Positions 26,565 through 35,900 of a stretch of 64,000 nucleotides of DNA are shown here, piece by piece; the first letter of the stretch is position 1; each line of letters starts with the position of its first letter. The DNA is from JBDTNQ01 sp039933635 (GTDB lineage: Bacteria > Acidobacteriota > Vicinamibacteria > Vicinamibacterales > SCN-69-37): the NCBI GenBank assembly GCA_039933635.1, contig JBDTNQ010000007.1, positions 21,206-85,205 of the forward strand. Reading direction: 5' to 3'. The notes beneath the pieces are model-generated. The model searched no databases. It saw only the letters and a list, made by a program, of their open reading frames with translations, and was not told where the DNA came from. The translations under genes were made by a program, and so were the position numbers.

Positions 26565-27670
26565 GCCCGCGGCGCCCGGGACACAACAGGAGATGGTTCG
26601 TTCGGGCGGCGGCATTGGCCGCATGCGTATTGACGAGGCCCGCCGTGCTGCCGGCGCAATTTCGCCTGACTCCGGATCCGGCTCTCGTCTCGCTCGTTCA
26701 ATCCGCGCGGTTCGACATCAATCGCTTCTGGGCCTCACAAGTTCCCAACTACCTGCCGCCAGCGGACGTCGTCATGGTACAGGTGCCAACGACGACCGAC
26801 TGCGGTCCTTTCCCGAAGCCCAACGCGAGGTACTGCGGATCGACCAACAAGATCTATTGGGATCTGTCGCTGTTCGCCTCCCAGTACAAGATCGGGGACT
26901 TCGCGCCGGTCTTCATCCTCGCGCACGAATGGGGACACCTGGTGCAGAGCCTCATGGGGTTCGACCGCACCGCGCGGGGCCTCATGACGATCCAGCTCGA
27001 GCTGCAGGCCGACTGCCTCGCCGGCACGTACGCGTCCGATGCGCGCAGTCGAAAGGTCCTCGACGACGGCGACGATGATGAAGCGGCCCTGGCGCTGCGG
27101 CGGGCCGGAGACAGTTTCGACGGCGATTGGTTCGACAAGAACGCACACGGCACGCCCGGTCAGCGCATCGATGCCTTCACGTACGGCTTCGAGGGCCGGT
27201 CCTGCACCGCCAACTCGTTCTTCGATTTCCTGAAAGTGCGCGGCGTCGATCCCGCGAGGGCACCGCAGTCGGTGCCGACACAGGGCAGCCTCGATGCCCT
27301 GATTCCGCGGCAGGCCGGCCGGTTCACGATGACGGCCGTGACGCGCGAGCACATGGACGGCGCGACGGACTATCTCAAAGCCACCTATCGGACCAACGAC
27401 GGCATCGACGTGAAGCTCGCCGTGCTCGCGTTCTCGGACGCCCAGACGGCCAACGACACGCTCGCCAGCGTCGTCGGGATCTTGAACGAGAAGGGCATCC
27501 CTGAGCTCCGGCGCGTCAAGGTCGTCAACGACGCCAAGACGCAGATCGGCACGGAGGTCGTGTTGCACGGGCAGCTCGAGACCGTGGTCTGGACGAACAA
27601 GCACGTCCTCGGCAAGGCGGACGGGCCCTTCGACGTCACGCTCGAACTCTGCCGGGCGCTGCCCTTCTAG
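26561..27670 (+). CDS. Neutral zinc metallopeptidase, YpfJ-like, secreted
   Basis: 369 residues; ATG overlaps the previous stop (ATGA). An Arg-rich N-terminus and hydrophobic stretch (AAALAACVLTRPAVL) act as signal peptide or anchor. The YpfJ-type motifs are present: FILAHEWGHLVQSL (HExxH zinc site), the third ligand region ELQADCLAGTYA, and HGTPGQRIDAF. The C-terminal 130 residues are an unrelated alpha/beta domain (GRFTMTAVTREHM onward). YpfJ proteins are poorly characterised; the substrate is unknown. Coupling to the PrsW-like gene suggests that the two act together. Confidence 0.8.
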   Translation: MSPRRPGHNRRWFVRAAALAACVLTRPAVLPAQFRLTPDPALVSLVQSARFDINRFWASQVPNYLPPADVVMVQVPTTTDCGPFPKPNARYCGSTNKIYWDLSLFASQYKIGDFAPVFILAHEWGHLVQSLMGFDRTARGLMTIQLELQADCLAGTYASDARSRKVLDDGDDDEAALALRRAGDSFDGDWFDKNAHGTPGQRIDAFTYGFEGRSCTANSFFDFLKVRGVDPARAPQSVPTQGSLDALIPRQAGRFTMTAVTREHMDGATDYLKATYRTNDGIDVKLAVLAFSDAQTANDTLASVVGILNEKGIPELRRVKVVNDAKTQIGTEVVLHGQLETVVWTNKHVLGKADGPFDVTLELCRALPF

Positions 27671-27687
27671 CCGGCGAATTGTCGCGC

Positions 27688-28353
27688 TTACGCCTTGGGC
27701 CTGGGCCGGCGCACGCGTTTGGTCGCGGCGTCGCCCCCGGCCACCGAGCGAAACGTCAGCACCGTGTGCCCGAGCCGGAGGCGAGCCCCGTCCACGAGCG
27801 TCGTTGGGCCCACGGCTCGCCGCCCGCCCACGAAGGTGCCGTTCGTGCTGGCGAGGTCCTCAATCTGCGCGAGCCGCTCGCCGGCCGTCACCGTGATTCG
27901 CGCGTGCCGGCGCGACACGTCGTCCGAGTCGATCCGCACGCCACACGCCGCATCGCGCCCGACTACGCTTTCGCCAATCGGCAATGCAATCGCCTTGTCG
28001 TGCCAGAGCAACAGGTACGGGCTGCGCGCCGGCCCGCTCCGCTCGATCGGGTCGTCCACAGGCGCAATATCGAGCGCGTAGCCAACACCGTGAACGGTCC
28101 GGACGAGCCGATCCGGCAGCCCGGCCAGCGCCGTCCGAATCTCGTTCACGAGATTGCTCAGACTCGACTCGACGACGTGCACACCGGGCCAGAGGCGCTG
28201 ACGCAGCGTGGCCTTGTCGACGACGGCCGGGTGACGCTCGACGAGCAGCACCAGAAGGTCGAACGCTTTGAGCGAGAGATGGACCTCCGCCTCATCGATC
28301 GTCAACCGCCGGGCCTTCGTGTCGAGCCTCAACGTCCCCCATCGCACCTTCAC
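27688..28353 (-). CDS. Winged-helix DNA-binding protein with FHA domain (EmbR-like)
   Basis: 221 residues from GTG 28353, which has GAGG six bases upstream; the frame is open to 28503 without homology. Residues 1-100 form an OmpR-type winged helix (LSLKAFDLLVLLVERHPAVVDK, LWPGVHVVESSLSNLVNEIR, TVHGVGYAL). Residues about 115-205 are an FHA domain with its phosphothreonine-binding signature: GESVVGRD, DSDDVSRRHARI and DLASTNGTFVGG. A regulator that reads threonine phosphorylation is known from mycobacterial EmbR, which also carries a BTAD domain missing here. It stands divergent from the FHA/PP2C/kinase operon, 94 bp away, and probably controls it in response to the kinase. Confidence 0.8.
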   Translation of the reverse strand: MKVRWGTLRLDTKARRLTIDEAEVHLSLKAFDLLVLLVERHPAVVDKATLRQRLWPGVHVVESSLSNLVNEIRTALAGLPDRLVRTVHGVGYALDIAPVDDPIERSGPARSPYLLLWHDKAIALPIGESVVGRDAACGVRIDSDDVSRRHARITVTAGERLAQIEDLASTNGTFVGGRRAVGPTTLVDGARLRLGHTVLTFRSVAGGDAATKRVRRPRPKA

Positions 28354-28447
28354 GCTGTACCTCGACGCTGACAAAAACCTGTGAACTTTCTGGATTTCCG
28401 GGACGCCGCCACAGGTGATAGTAGTCGTCGTGCCCACCGGAGATCCT

Positions 28448-29302
28448 ATGACGACTGCTCGCAGACCGGCCGGCGATCTGATCGACGCCATCGTCCACAA
28501 CATGCGGGAGAACCTGGAGGAGCTGCGGTATTCGACGCTCGCACCCAGTCGCTACACCGTCTACCTCTCGCCGGCCGAACACGCGCGGCTGGAAGGGCTG
28601 ATTCCCCGGCTGCGGGCCGAAAGTGTGCGCGCCCTCGACGAAGAGATGGCCCGCCTCAACCGACGAAAGCGGCTGCGACGACTGGGCGGGTGGCTCCGGC
28701 AGGCGCCGGCGCTCGAGAACGCCGACCTCGGCTGGCACATCGAGTTTCTCCCGGACCTCGACGGCGAGTTGACCGGCGAGCAGGACATTCTGGTCCAGTC
28801 CGAGCTCGTCATTCCGGCGGCGCCGGAGCTCGGAGCCGGCGAGCGCACGCGCCGGGTGAAGACACATGCGGCATCGAACGCCACGACGCGCGAAGAGGTG
28901 GCGGGGATCCAGGCCCCGATCACGAATCAGTCCAAGCCGCGCGCCACGGCCTCCGCGCGGCTCACCTACCTCGATCAGGACGGCTCGCATCGTCACGACA
29001 TCGCCCGCGCGTCGACCAGCATCGGTCGCGGCGGACGGATGTACCCGGTTGACGTGCGGGTCGTCGCCAACGACGACGTCTCGCGGGAGCACGCGCGGAT
29101 TCGTCGCGATGAGAACACGGGAGCGTTCTTCCTCATCGACCTGAGCAGTCATGGCACGACGATTGATGGCCAGCCCGTGCCGCGCGGTTACGACGAAGAA
29201 GGCGGGACGAAACGCGAGAACGGCACGGAAGTCCCACTGCCGACGCGGGCGCGCATCGGTCTGGCTGGCGTGGTGTTCCTCGACTTCGAGGCACTGCCGT
29301 GA
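28448..29302 (+). CDS. FHA-domain protein with FhaA-like N-terminus
   Basis: 284 residues from ATG 28448, preceded by GGAG. The N-terminal 125 residues (LAPSRYTVYLSPAEHARL ... LGWHIEFLPDLDGELT ... DILVQSELVIP) resemble the DUF3662-type domain of actinobacterial FhaA. The C-terminal FHA domain has ASTSIGRGG, NDDVSREHARI and DLSSHGTTIDG, with the Arg, Ser, His and Asn/Thr residues that hold phosphothreonine. It opens the operon and overlaps the next small gene by 4 bp. In mycobacteria FhaA tethers phosphorylated cell-wall proteins; I infer a similar adaptor role. Confidence 0.8.
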   Translation: MTTARRPAGDLIDAIVHNMRENLEELRYSTLAPSRYTVYLSPAEHARLEGLIPRLRAESVRALDEEMARLNRRKRLRRLGGWLRQAPALENADLGWHIEFLPDLDGELTGEQDILVQSELVIPAAPELGAGERTRRVKTHAASNATTREEVAGIQAPITNQSKPRATASARLTYLDQDGSHRHDIARASTSIGRGGRMYPVDVRVVANDDVSREHARIRRDENTGAFFLIDLSSHGTTIDGQPVPRGYDEEGGTKRENGTEVPLPTRARIGLAGVVFLDFEALP

Positions 29303-29394
29303 CGCTGCTGCTCTGGGCGCGGTACGTGGTGCTCCTCGGGCTGTCCAGCGCGGCTGGACTCCTGCTGTGGTTGCACTGGAAAGAGCGGTCGTGA
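29299..29394 (+). CDS. 31-residue membrane peptide, translationally coupled
   Basis: GTG at 29299 overlaps the TGA of the FHA gene (GTGA) and its own TGA overlaps the ATG of the phosphatase gene (TGATG). The peptide is one hydrophobic helix, with core WARYVVLLGLSSAAGLLLW, followed by LHWKERS, a positive cytoplasmic tail. The exact fit between two start/stop overlaps argues that it is translated. It may be a micro-subunit of the membrane complex encoded by this operon, or only a translation bridge. Confidence 0.6.
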   Translation: MTLLLWARYVVLLGLSSAAGLLLWLHWKERS

Positions 29395-31004
29395 TGCCGT
29401 CCTCGACCCTCCGTACGGACCTTCGGGCGGCCGGCGCGACAGACATCGGCCGGCAGCGCACGAACAACGAGGATCGGTTCCTCGTCGACGTGCCTCGAGG
29501 CATCTTCGTGGTCGTCGACGGTATCGGTGGTCATGCGGCGGGCGATCGTGCCGCGGACGCGGCGATTGCGTCCATGACCGAACGCCTCACGAGACAGACG
29601 GGCACCACGCCGGACCGGCTGCGCGAGGCCATCACGATTGCCAACAACGACATTCACCGGCTGGCGGCCACGCGCCCGGAATGGAGCGGCATGGCCTGCG
29701 TGCTCACGGCCGTGGTCATCGACGGCGACCACGCGGTCGTCGGTCACGTGGGAGATTCACGTCTGTACCGGCTGCACGACAACCGCATCGAGAAGATCAC
29801 GCCCGACCATTCCCCGATCGGCGAACGGGAGGACGCGCACGAGCTCACGGAGCTCGAAGCCATGCGGCATCCGCGCCGCAACGAGGTGTACCGGGATGTG
29901 GGCTCGGAGGCGCGCGATGTGTCCGACGAGGACTTTTCGTTCGTGTCGACCATCGACTTCCCCGAAGGCGCGGCCCTGTTGCTCTGCAGCGACGGACTCA
30001 CGGATCTGTTGCCGTCCGAAGAGATCCGGCGAACGGTTGCCGACCATGCCGGCGCGCCCGAAGTCGTCGTTCGACAACTCATCGCGGCCGCCAACGCCGC
30101 CGGCGGCAAGGACAACGTCACGGTCGTCTACGTCGAGCGCGGCGGTCTGGCATCGAACGGCCGGCCCGCGTCTGACCGCACCGCGGCATCATCGCGCGAC
30201 ACGCACCGCTCCTGGGGGCGCGTCGCCGGGATCCTGGCGCTCGTGCTGACGGCGGCGTTGGCTGGATGGACGATTGGCGCGCGCCCCGGCTGGATTGGCT
30301 TGCCAGCCATGGCGACATCGACGGGCGAAGTGGTGGTGCACGCCGGCGAATCCATCATGGATGCCGTCACCGCGGCCTCGCCCGGAACGACGATCATCGT
30401 CGAGCCCGGCGAATATCGCGAACGGGTGACGCTCCGCGACCACGTCCGGATCGTGAGCCGCGTTCCGCGCGGCGCCGTCCTTCGCCTGCCCAGCGGCGCG
30501 ACGGAGGGGGACGCCGCGGTCGTCGCGTCTGGGACCGTCGACGCCGAACTGAACGGCTTTCGTATCGTGGGCGACGCCGCCACGGCGCTTGGCGTCGGCA
30601 TCGTCAGCCGGAACGCGGGCGTGCGGCTCGTCGATCTGGATATCGCGGGCGCAACCGTCGCCGCACTCGATCTCGGTCCGGGTGAAGGTGTGACCGTGAC
30701 GGGCAGCGACGCGCGCCACAACCCCGGCGCGGCGGTGATCCTTCGCGCGGGCGCATCAGCACGCCTGTCCAACAACGTCTTCTCGGGCAACGCCACATCG
30801 GAGCACCCCATCGCAGCCATCATCATCGAGCCCACAGCGGAACCGATCTGGCTCCACAACGTCTTCGACGGCATGGACGCCACGGCGATTGCAGGACTTG
30901 ACGCGACGGGTCGTGCGGCACTCGCGCGCGACAACTGGTTCCTGAACCCGGCGCCGCCGGCACGACGCACCAGGGGCGCAAGTGGAGCAGGGGGCGCCCG
31001 ATGA
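29394..31004 (+). CDS. PP2C-type Ser/Thr phosphatase with extracytoplasmic beta-helix
   Basis: 536 residues from ATG 29394. Residues 1-250 are a PP2C phosphatase with all metal-site motifs: NNEDRF (24-29), VVDGIGGH (40-47), VGHVGDSRLYR (117-127), LLCSDGLTDLL (197-207) and GGKDNVTVVYV (237-247). A membrane helix (VAGILALVLTAALAGWTIG) lies near 280. The outside part, about 310-530, shows right-handed parallel beta-helix repeats of NosD/pectate-lyase type (ELNGFRIVGDA, VRLVDLDIAGA, ARLSNNVFSGN, IWLHNVFDGMD). PstP of mycobacteria has a different, short extracellular tail. It should reverse the kinase encoded next and sense something outside. Overlaps the next gene by 4 bp. Confidence 0.85.
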   Translation: MPSSTLRTDLRAAGATDIGRQRTNNEDRFLVDVPRGIFVVVDGIGGHAAGDRAADAAIASMTERLTRQTGTTPDRLREAITIANNDIHRLAATRPEWSGMACVLTAVVIDGDHAVVGHVGDSRLYRLHDNRIEKITPDHSPIGEREDAHELTELEAMRHPRRNEVYRDVGSEARDVSDEDFSFVSTIDFPEGAALLLCSDGLTDLLPSEEIRRTVADHAGAPEVVVRQLIAAANAAGGKDNVTVVYVERGGLASNGRPASDRTAASSRDTHRSWGRVAGILALVLTAALAGWTIGARPGWIGLPAMATSTGEVVVHAGESIMDAVTAASPGTTIIVEPGEYRERVTLRDHVRIVSRVPRGAVLRLPSGATEGDAAVVASGTVDAELNGFRIVGDAATALGVGIVSRNAGVRLVDLDIAGATVAALDLGPGEGVTVTGSDARHNPGAAVILRAGASARLSNNVFSGNATSEHPIAAIIIEPTAEPIWLHNVFDGMDATAIAGLDATGRAALARDNWFLNPAPPARRTRGASGAGGAR

Positions 31005-32953
31005 GCGCGCCCTTTCGGCAGATCGGACCGTACGTCATCGACCGCCAGCTTCCCGGTGGCCGCGCCATGGTGTTTCTCGCGCGCGATACGACGCACGGCG
31101 ACCGCGTCGTCGCGCTCAAGGTGCTCCAGGAAGGCGTAGACGACGACAGCGCGGAGTGGCTTGCAGCCGAGCGACGTGGCGCCGAGCTGCAGCAGAGATT
31201 GCTGGCCGACAACGAGTTCGTGCCCGAGGTGTACGAGATTGGCCAGAGCGATGGCTACCTCTACATCGCCATGGAGTTCGTCGACGGGGAGAACCTCTCG
31301 TCGCTCATCGAGCGCGGCCCCATCGACTGGCGACGCGCGATCCCAATGGGGATCCAGTTCTGCCGATTCCTTGAAGAGATCGACCACCTGGACCTGAAGA
31401 TTCCCGGCGGCTCGCCGCTGACGCTGCTCCACAACGATCTCAAACCGAGAAACGTGCGGGTGATGGCTGGCGACCGCATCAAGATCGTGGACTTCGGCGC
31501 GGCGAAGACGCTGCCCCAGGATCGACGGGCCACGCGCAACGAATACTACAGCACCCCCTATCTTTCGCCAGAGTGCCTCGAGTCCGGCGAACGCGACCGT
31601 CACGCGGACGCGTGGGCCGTCGGCGTGATGCTCTACGAGATGGTGACGGGCCGCGCGCCGTTTCGCGGCGACAACACCGTGCGCCTGGAGGATCGGATCC
31701 GATCCCGTCGCCCACCCGAGCCTGCAACGGGGTGCCCGCGAACGCTGCAGGCGGTGCTGGCCAAGCTTCTCGCACCTTACGCTGCCGACCGCTACGCGAC
31801 GCCGGAAGCCATCCGAGGCGATCTGGAACGAGCCCTCGCGGACGAACCGACGGAGGCCGAGCAGCAGGGCTGGCCGGAGCGCGTGTTCGATGAGCCGCCG
31901 ACTCGTCCCGTTCGTCCGGATACCGACGACGAGCCGCCGACGCGGCGCACGCCACGGACACCCAGCGAGCGTCGCCCCCCCGCGGCCGTCGCATCGACGA
32001 TGCCGCCGATTCTTCTGCGGGTGCGGCGATGGGCGTACGCGGCGCTCTTCGTTCTTGTCGCGGTGCTCGGCGGAAATGAGGCCTGCGTCATGGGCGAGGC
32101 GCGACATGTTGCCGCCACGGTACCGCTGCAGGACCTGGCGGGCGTCACGGCCGCCTGGAACAGCTACGACCAGCTACGTGCCCGAAGCTACCTTCACGTG
32201 GGCGCGTCCGGGCTGGGACGCGCGCTGCAACAGCAGACGCTGGTACTGGCCGAGCGCGTGACGTCCGACTACCGTTCTCCCACGCCAACCGTGCGCGAGG
32301 CCCAATGGAGCGCCGTGGCGGCGGCCCTCGAACGAGCGGCAGCGGCGGCCCCCTCGAGCAGTGTGATTCGCGGCACGCTGCGGTACGCACAAGGCCACCT
32401 CCGGCGCATCGACGGAGAGGCGGACAAAGGGCGTCGACAGCTCCCCAAGGCGCAGCGGAATTTCAACGAAGCGGTCGCCGCCTTCAGAGAAGCGGCGGCA
32501 GCAAGGCCGGACTGGCCAGATCCGTTCCTCGGCCTGGCCCGCACGTTCATCTATGGCCTCGAGGACGTGGACCGCGGCGCGGACGCGATCGCCCGCGCGC
32601 AAAAACTCGGCTATGCCACGAGTGCGCGTGACACCGTGCAATTGGCCGACGGCTATCGCGCGCGGGGCGACGCGCTCGAGCACGCCGCGGCACAGCTCGG
32701 CGGCGTCCCGCAGGAGCGCGAATTCCTCGGCCGATCGCGCGACGCGTATCAGAAGGCGCTCGAGCTCTACACGAAGGTCGCCGAATTCGGCGACGCCACG
32801 GCCCAAGTCAGAACGACGCAGCACCGCATCGAGATCATCGACCGCAAGGTCGCCGATCTCGACGCGCGGTCGGCCTCGTCACCGGCCGTGGTGGCGCCGG
32901 CGGTGCCGAGCGTGGCACTGCCAGCGCGGGACCGGAGCGTGTCATGGGCGTGA
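31001..32953 (+). CDS. Membrane Ser/Thr protein kinase with extracytoplasmic helical repeats
   Basis: 650 residues. The kinase domain (about 1-285) has Lys40 (VALK), Glu57, H144-N-D-L-K148, DFG at 164-166 and SPE at 189-191. Two features are odd: the glycine loop is LPGGRAMVF, and the catalytic loop reads HND rather than HRD, so it is a non-RD kinase. Residues 295-340 form a linker rich in Thr-Arg and Thr-Pro (PPTRPVRPDTDDEPPTRRTP), plausible autophosphorylation sites for FHA partners. A membrane helix near 350 is followed by about 280 outside residues of TPR-like helices. The gene overlaps its neighbours by 4 bp upstream and 10 bp downstream. Confidence 0.85.
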   Translation: MSAPFRQIGPYVIDRQLPGGRAMVFLARDTTHGDRVVALKVLQEGVDDDSAEWLAAERRGAELQQRLLADNEFVPEVYEIGQSDGYLYIAMEFVDGENLSSLIERGPIDWRRAIPMGIQFCRFLEEIDHLDLKIPGGSPLTLLHNDLKPRNVRVMAGDRIKIVDFGAAKTLPQDRRATRNEYYSTPYLSPECLESGERDRHADAWAVGVMLYEMVTGRAPFRGDNTVRLEDRIRSRRPPEPATGCPRTLQAVLAKLLAPYAADRYATPEAIRGDLERALADEPTEAEQQGWPERVFDEPPTRPVRPDTDDEPPTRRTPRTPSERRPPAAVASTMPPILLRVRRWAYAALFVLVAVLGGNEACVMGEARHVAATVPLQDLAGVTAAWNSYDQLRARSYLHVGASGLGRALQQQTLVLAERVTSDYRSPTPTVREAQWSAVAAALERAAAAAPSSSVIRGTLRYAQGHLRRIDGEADKGRRQLPKAQRNFNEAVAAFREAAAARPDWPDPFLGLARTFIYGLEDVDRGADAIARAQKLGYATSARDTVQLADGYRARGDALEHAAAQLGGVPQEREFLGRSRDAYQKALELYTKVAEFGDATAQVRTTQHRIEIIDRKVADLDARSASSPAVVAPAVPSVALPARDRSVSWA

Positions 32954-35900
32954 CCTACACCCGCGCGAGCGAGCGCGCGCGACCAGTCGGGCGACGGGTC
33001 AGTGGCCTGCCGCATCCGGCGCTGCTGGTAACCAGTGCCATCTCGCTCGTGGCCCTGGTGCTTGCCTATGCCGGCCGTTCCCGCGCCCTCGATGTCGCCG
33101 CCGCCCCGACAACGACGGCCCCTGCGGTCGTCAACCTCTCCCGCGGGCCGAGCGCTCAGGAGCTGGAACCTGCCATGGCTGCGGTGTTCGAGAACGTCGC
33201 GGATCGACGCCTGGCCGCGAACCAGTTGTCTGCCGCGTTGGGCCGCGGCGGAGAACTGCAGGATATTGCCAACGTCGGCGCCATCGCCCGAATCTCGGTG
33301 CCCGCCGATACGATCAGGCGCACGCGCGGACTGTCCCTCCTTGCGACACGGTTGCGCGACGCGGAAGCCCGTGCGACTGAATCCGACACGCCGATACGTG
33401 TGCCGCTGTTCACCGCACTCGACGTCAGCACGCTCAAGCCAGACCTGATCGTGCGCACGCGCGCGGAGTACCGGCGGGTCGTTCTGTTGTGCATTGTGGG
33501 ACTGGCCGCTGGTGTGCCTCTCGTCGGATTCCTTTGGTGGTTAACCGGCAGAAAGGGCGACCCGCTGCTGCTCGCGAGCGCGCATCTGCTGATCACGCTC
33601 GGCGGGCTCGTCATGCTGGCGCGGCCCGATCCGCTGCGAGACACGGTGCTGCTCGTCCGTTTCACCTGGAGCGTCCTGGCAGGCTCGGTCGCGTGCGCGG
33701 CGCTGTCGCAGGTGCGGATGCGCACCGCGGCGTGGCTGCAGCTCCCCTACCTCTCGCTGGCCTCCGCCGTGACGCTGTCGTTGCTGTTGTTCCTGTTCGG
33801 ATCGGGGCCCGGCACCAGCGGCGCGAAGGTCAACCTCGGCCCCATGCAACCGGTCGAACTCATCCGTCTCCTGTTCGCCCTGTTTCTCGCGGGCTACCTC
33901 GGCCGGAGATGGGAGCTCCTTCGGCAAACCCGCGAAACGGAGTGGCGAAGCCGAACGTTGCCGAGATGGATCGACTTGCCGCGGTTCGATCTTCTGGCGC
34001 CCGTCCTCGGCGCCGTGACCATCGCCCTGGTTCTGTTCTTCGCGCTCCGGGATCTCGGACCGGCCCTGCTTCTCGCGCTCCTCTTCATGACCATGTTTGC
34101 CGTCGCTCGCGCCGGAGTCGGCGCCGTCGTGGCCGGTGTGGCCATCCTCGGCTCGGGCTTCGCGGCCGGATACTGGCTCGGTATCTCGTCCACGCTGACA
34201 TCGCGAGTGGCCATGTGGCGGTCGCCGTGGGAAAACGGCACGCGCGGCGGCGATCAGATCGCGCAGGCCCTGTGGGCGCTCGCCGCAGGCGCGTTCCAGG
34301 GGTCGGGTCTCGGACTCGGCGACACGCGGTATCTGCCAGCCGGACACACGGACCTCGTGCTGGCCGCGGTCGGCGAAGAGCTGGGGTTTGTCGGCCTCGT
34401 CGTCGTGGCACTCGCTGGCGTGGTGATCGCCGTGCGCGGTCTTCGTATCGCCCGTTCGGCACCCACGGACACCACGTGCTTCCTCGCCCTGGCCCTTGCG
34501 ATCTCGCTCGTGGTTCCGATGCTGGTAATGGGCGCGGGCATCCTGGGATTGATCCCGCTCACCGGGGTCGTGACGCCGTTCATCAGCTACGGCGGTTCGG
34601 CGATGCTCGCCAACTTCGCGGCACTGGGACTGCTCAGCGCGACCGCGTCGGACGCCGGCGCCGCCACGGACACCAAGCCGTTCGCCACGTCGATGACGTG
34701 GCTCGGCGGCGCGCTTGGCGCGTGCGCGCTCGCCATTGTGATCGTCGCCGGGCGCACGCAACTCGCAGTCGCCGATGAGGTGCTCGTCCGGCCGCAGCTG
34801 GGACGCCAGGCCGATGGCGGCGTCCGCTATCAATACAACCCGCGAGTGCTCGACGCCGCGGACAGCCTGCCTCGCGGCACAATCCTGGACCGCCGCGACG
34901 TGCGCATGGCCGGCCCCCCGGAGACCATCCGCCAATCCGCGACCCAGCTGGCGACCATTGGAGTCCCGCGGGATGCGATGTGTGCGGACTCGACACACCG
35001 CTGCTACCCGCTCGGAGGCGTCGCGTTCCACGTCCTCGGCAATGCCGAGACGCGCACGAATTGGGCCGCGTCGAATTCGTCGTACATCGAACGCGATGCA
35101 GGGGACCGGCTGAGGGGCTTCGACGACCATGCGGCGATCGTGCCCGTGAACACGGACGGAAACGGCGGCAGCGCCCTCAGGCGCGACTACCGGGACCTGG
35201 TTCCGCTGGTTCGGCATCGATGGGAGCCAGACGATGCGTCGGTGCGAGCCCTTCGCAGCCGGACGCGAGACGTGCATCTCACGGTGGATGCGCACCTTCA
35301 GATGAAGGTGGCGTCGATCCTCGCGCAAGCGGCTGCAGTCGACCAGGTGACAAAGGCCGCGGCAGTCGTCCTCGACGCCAACACCGGCGAGATTCTCGCC
35401 AGCGTCAGTTATCCGTGGCCCGCGGCCGACGGTTCACGGATCGACGGTTCAGACGACGCGCTACTCGACCGGGCACGCTATGGTCTCTATCCACCGGGAT
35501 CGACGTTCAAGCTGATCACCGCCGCGGCGGCGCTGGGATTGGATCAGGGCCTGGGGCAACTGGCCTTCACGTGTTCACGCTTGGGGGACGATCGGGTGGG
35601 GGCCCGCATCCCGGGCTGGAGCCGGCCGATCCGCGACGACGTCCTCGATCACGAACCGCATGGCACCTTGACGATGCACGACGCGATCGTGCGCTCGTGC
35701 AATGCGTACTTCGCACAGCTCGCAGTTCGACTGGGCGTCGAACCACTCGCTCGCACGGCCGGCCTCGCGGGGATCATCTTTCCGACCTCGGGACCAGCGG
35801 CACGCCTCCGCGAAAACCTACCCTACTCGGGCTACGGACAAGGCGATGTCCTCGCTTCACCGTTGCGGATGGCACGCGTTGCCGCCGCGCTCGGGACGGA

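Noticed and set aside
30128..32107. A 659-codon open frame on the minus strand
   Set aside because: It lies antisense to the phosphatase and kinase genes, whose motifs are unmistakable; its product is Arg/Ala-rich with no domain. High GC content produces such antisense frames.
33541..35328. A 595-codon open frame on the minus strand
   Set aside because: It is antisense to the SEDS-PBP gene, has low-complexity Arg/Glu/Gln composition and no ribosome site.
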